DNA from: Hymenobacter sp. IS2118
GTDB lineage: Bacteria; Bacteroidota; Bacteroidia; Cytophagales; Hymenobacteraceae
Reading direction: 5' to 3'
Assembly (NCBI RefSeq): GCF_000715495.1
Contig: NZ_JNLX01000175.1
Span: 1 to 51,014, forward strand
DNA length: 51,014 nt
Below are positions 49,003 through 51,014 of the stretch, piece after piece (within the stretch, counting starts at the first letter, position 1; every line of letters begins with the position of its first letter). Both the position numbers and the translations under genes were made by a program. Below the pieces are notes generated by a model that saw only the letters and a list, made by a program, of their open reading frames with translations, was not told the DNA's origin and ran no database searches.

Positions 49003-49944
49003 ATGCGATTACCGCTTCTCTGGGTGCTGGCAGCCGGGCTGCTGGCTCCCAACGCCCACGCTCAAACCACGCCCTCTGCCGATACTGCCCGCGTGGCCGC
49101 CACGCCGCCGCCACCGCTCTGGCGCAAGTCCGGCAAAACCGCCCTCGGCCTCAACGAGTCGTTGCTGAGCAGCAACTGGCGCGGCGGCGGCGTCAATACC
49201 ATCGGCTTCAACGCCCTGGCCAACCTGAAAGCCAACCGTAAGCTGGGCGTGCACAGCTTCGATAACGAATCGGATTTCCTGTTTGCCTTTTCCGAAACCC
49301 GCGGCCTGGGCTACCGCAAGGGCCAGGACCGACTGTACCTCGACACCAAATACGGCCGCGACATCAGCTCCGACTGGAACATGTTTTTGTCGCTGAATTT
49401 GCTCACGCAGTTTGCCGGCGGCTTCCAGTACGACAAGGATGCCCTCGGCAACGAGCGCGCCCGGCAGGTGTCCAGCTTCTTCGCGCCGGCTTTCATCACC
49501 GCCGCTTACGGCTTCGAGTACCACCCCAATCCCACGTTTCGGGTGCGCCTGGCGCCCTTCGCGCCCCGCCTCACGGTGGTAAACCGGGCCGAGCGGTTCG
49601 TGGCCGTGCTCGGCGACACGCCCTATGGCGTGAACCCCGGCCGCAGCGCCCGTTGGGAAATCCTGGCCGCCCAAATCCTGGCCGAGTACGACAAGCCCCT
49701 GAGTCCTACCGTGGCCCTTAAGGCCCGTTACGTGCTGTTTGCCAATTACCGCAACCTCAACGGCAAAGAAACCGACCACCGCCTCGACCTCGGCCTTACC
49801 GCCAAAGTGGGCAAATACATCAACGTGGCCATCAACGGTATAGCCCTTTACGACTTCGACCAGGACGCCGGCCTCCAATACTCCCAGGGCCTCAACATCG
49901 GCATCGCCTACGCCTTCCAAAACTTCGTGGACGAGAAGAAGTAA
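49003..49944 (+). CDS. DUF3078 outer-membrane-type protein
   Basis: The 313-residue product has a signal peptide (MRLPLLWVLAAGLLAPNAHA). DUF3078 features follow: WRKSGKTALGLNESLLSSNW, RGGGVNTIGFNALANLKANR, and b-strand-rich repeats such as YLDTKYGRDISSDWNMFLSL and FEYHPNPTFRVRLAPFAPRL. It ends YSQGLNIGIAYAFQNFVDEK and probably forms a b-barrel in the outer membrane. Function is unknown. The start at ATG 49003 is clear from the signal peptide, although the frame is open much further upstream. Confidence 0.88.
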   Translation: MRLPLLWVLAAGLLAPNAHAQTTPSADTARVAATPPPPLWRKSGKTALGLNESLLSSNWRGGGVNTIGFNALANLKANRKLGVHSFDNESDFLFAFSETRGLGYRKGQDRLYLDTKYGRDISSDWNMFLSLNLLTQFAGGFQYDKDALGNERARQVSSFFAPAFITAAYGFEYHPNPTFRVRLAPFAPRLTVVNRAERFVAVLGDTPYGVNPGRSARWEILAAQILAEYDKPLSPTVALKARYVLFANYRNLNGKETDHRLDLGLTAKVGKYINVAINGIALYDFDQDAGLQYSQGLNIGIAYAFQNFVDEKK

Positions 49945-50008
49945 GATGGGGAAGCTTGAGTAACAAAAGAAGCGCTGGAGCCGGGAAAGGTTTTTATGAG
50001 AATTTGTG

Positions 50009-50241
50009 CTAAAAATCGTTGCCGATATTTTCGCAAGAAATGATTTTTGAAATTAACAACCTTTTTGTGTCTTCATTGTAAGCATGCTTGATAGACATTA
50101 TGTCATTAATAATCAGCGGTATTTCTCGTTTATTCTTGACAATTATGTATTCAATGTCATTAGGGGTGAATGACAGAGTGAAATTGGCTCTCAAGTTTTC
50201 ATTCGCTTGGTCTTTTACAACCTCGTCGAAGAACTCATTTT
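50009..50241 (-). pseudogene. 3' fragment of an AT-rich gene cut by the IS1-family element
   Basis: The minus-strand frame runs without a stop from the element end at 50241 to the stop at 50009, about 77 codons. It includes NEFFDEVVKDQANENLRANF, TLSFTPNDIEYIIVKNKREI and IIVKNKREIPLIINDIMSIK. It is much more AT-rich than the flanking DUF3078 gene, which suggests transfer. The 5' part would lie beyond the element, outside the window. I do not recognise the family. A shorter start inside the fragment (TTG 50194) is possible but unlikely to be native. Confidence 0.65.
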
Positions 50242-51014
50242 GGCGGTGGTCTAATTCAAGGTGGTATTGTACCGGTCAATTACAATTTTAATCCGGGCGG
50301 TGTGCATACTCAGCGACTTGCTGAAGGAACAAGATTTTCGCACGAGCACCCCACAGCGCTGGCGTAGCGAACAGTTGATGGCTTCGACAATACTTGTTCC
50401 GCCGCTGCCCTTGGGGCAGCGGCGATGGTGCCAGCGGGGCAACACCTCCACGTAGGCCTCCCACAGGTCGGTAAAATACCAGCAATGGCGGTGGTAGCGC
50501 GGAGGCAGAGCCAACCACAAGCGCCGGGCCGTGGCCGCGTCCCGTCGGCCCAGCACCCAGGCCACGATGCGCCGGCTGGCCCGTTCGACGGCCAACCACA
50601 GCCAGACTTTGCGCTTCTTGCGGCCCACGAAGGTCCACATTTCATCCAGCTCCAGCGCTTCCCACTCCTTTTTCTGGTCCTTTTTGGGGCGCAAGCGCGG
50701 GAGCGCCGGCGAAGCCGCTTGCGCTTTTTTTTATCCGGCTGGCAATCGTCACCCGCGAGATACCCGTCACGCGGGCAATGCTGCGCTGCGAGTTGCGCTC
50801 GCCCAGCAACTCGTCCACCTGCGCATACTGCAGCGCTTTGGCCACGGCGGCGGGGGTAAAACGGGCTTGATGCCCGCAGCCTTTGCACTGGTATTTGGCA
50901 TGGCCCCCAGCGCTGCCGTTACGGCGAATATGTTCACTGCCGCAAGCAGCGCAGAAATGTTGCGTAAAAACCATCCCTAAAATTAATCATTTCACCTTAG
51001 ATTAGACCACCGCC
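50242..51014 (-). mobile_element. IS1-family insertion sequence, ending at the window edge
   Basis: The terminal inverted repeats are GGCGGTGGTCTAAT at 50242-50255 and its exact complement at 51001-51014. Similarity continues inward (TCAAGGTG versus CTAAGGTG). The 773-bp length is typical for IS1. The element carries InsA- and InsB-type frames on the minus strand. The target duplication cannot be checked because the right flank lies outside the window. Confidence 0.88.
50251..50974 (-). CDS. IS1-family transposase (InsA/InsB frames)
   Basis: InsA (50974-50642) encodes 110 residues with a zinc-finger-like start (FCAACGS, YQCKGCGHQ) and a helix-turn-helix. InsB (50694-50251) carries the catalytic part: Asp in LELDEMWTFVGRKKRKVWLW, Asp in YFTDLWEAYVE and Glu in TSIVEAINCSLRQRCG, followed by RKSCSFSKS, as in IS1. 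The frames overlap downstream of an A8 run in the mRNA sense (T8 at 50725-50732). InsB lies in the +1 (equivalently -2) frame relative to InsA, not the -1 frame used by classic IS1. The full transposase would need a shift or transcript slippage at the A8 run. Confidence 0.85.

Noticed and set aside
50310..50888. Third minus-strand frame across the IS1 element (192 codons)
   Set aside because: It lacks the catalytic residues, which lie in the InsB frame, and is Arg-rich as expected of an out-of-phase reading.

Overview
The window looks like chromosome of a high-GC member of the Bacteroidota, most plausibly a Cytophagales bacterium of the Hymenobacter type. This is inferred from the GC-rich coding, from TAnnTTTG-type -7 promoter boxes, and from families common there: DUF2911, DUF3078, DUF2382/YsnF pairs, DACNV sensor, secreted M1 and M28 peptidases, and a TonB receptor. 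No rRNA, tRNA or CRISPR array was seen.

Layout. The left edge holds the 5' part of an Xre-type regulator (minus strand) beside a 23-bp perfect palindromic operator, then an AT-rich orphan membrane gene with a palindromic tail. Next come a three-subunit molybdenum aldehyde/xanthine oxidoreductase operon (1.3-5.2 kb), a response regulator/histidine kinase pair, a SulP anion transporter with a beta-carbonic anhydrase, a secreted M1 aminopeptidase and a TonB-dependent receptor. At 15.3-18.2 kb lies a sulfur-linked unit: promoter, SAM-I (S-box) riboswitch, a 35-codon leader peptide with six consecutive cysteine codons, an ATP-grasp ligase and an FMN-dependent sulfonate-type monooxygenase. An amino-acid permease and a YsnF stress-protein pair follow.

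From 21 to 31 kb there is a truncated HD gene abutting a complete IS5-family element, a GAF protein, topoisomerase III, an outer-membrane-like protein, an Lgt-like membrane protein with a beta-rich C-terminal domain, and an SDR/DUF2867 protein. From 32 to 39 kb come a DUF2911 protein, an M28 peptidase, an SseB-like protein, a lipoprotein/SCO/cytochrome c cluster and a DACNV sensor protein. From 39 to 50 kb come a flavoprotein and a cation:proton antiporter bracketed by an inverted pair of 136-bp repeats, a ClC channel with CBS domains, a cytosine-deaminase-like enzyme, an AddB-like nuclease, a BLUF photoreceptor and a DUF3078 protein. The window ends exactly at the end of an IS1-family element that cuts an AT-rich gene.

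Intergenic DNA is rich in structure: four long hairpins of one general design, REP-like pairs, a 37-bp perfect inverted repeat, AT-rich AATTAAAAATT palindromes and short tandem repeats. The tandem repeats also occur in frame inside topB and the addB-like gene. The best candidate for an undescribed system is the two-stage leader (SAM riboswitch, then poly-cysteine peptide) ahead of the ATP-grasp/monooxygenase pair.
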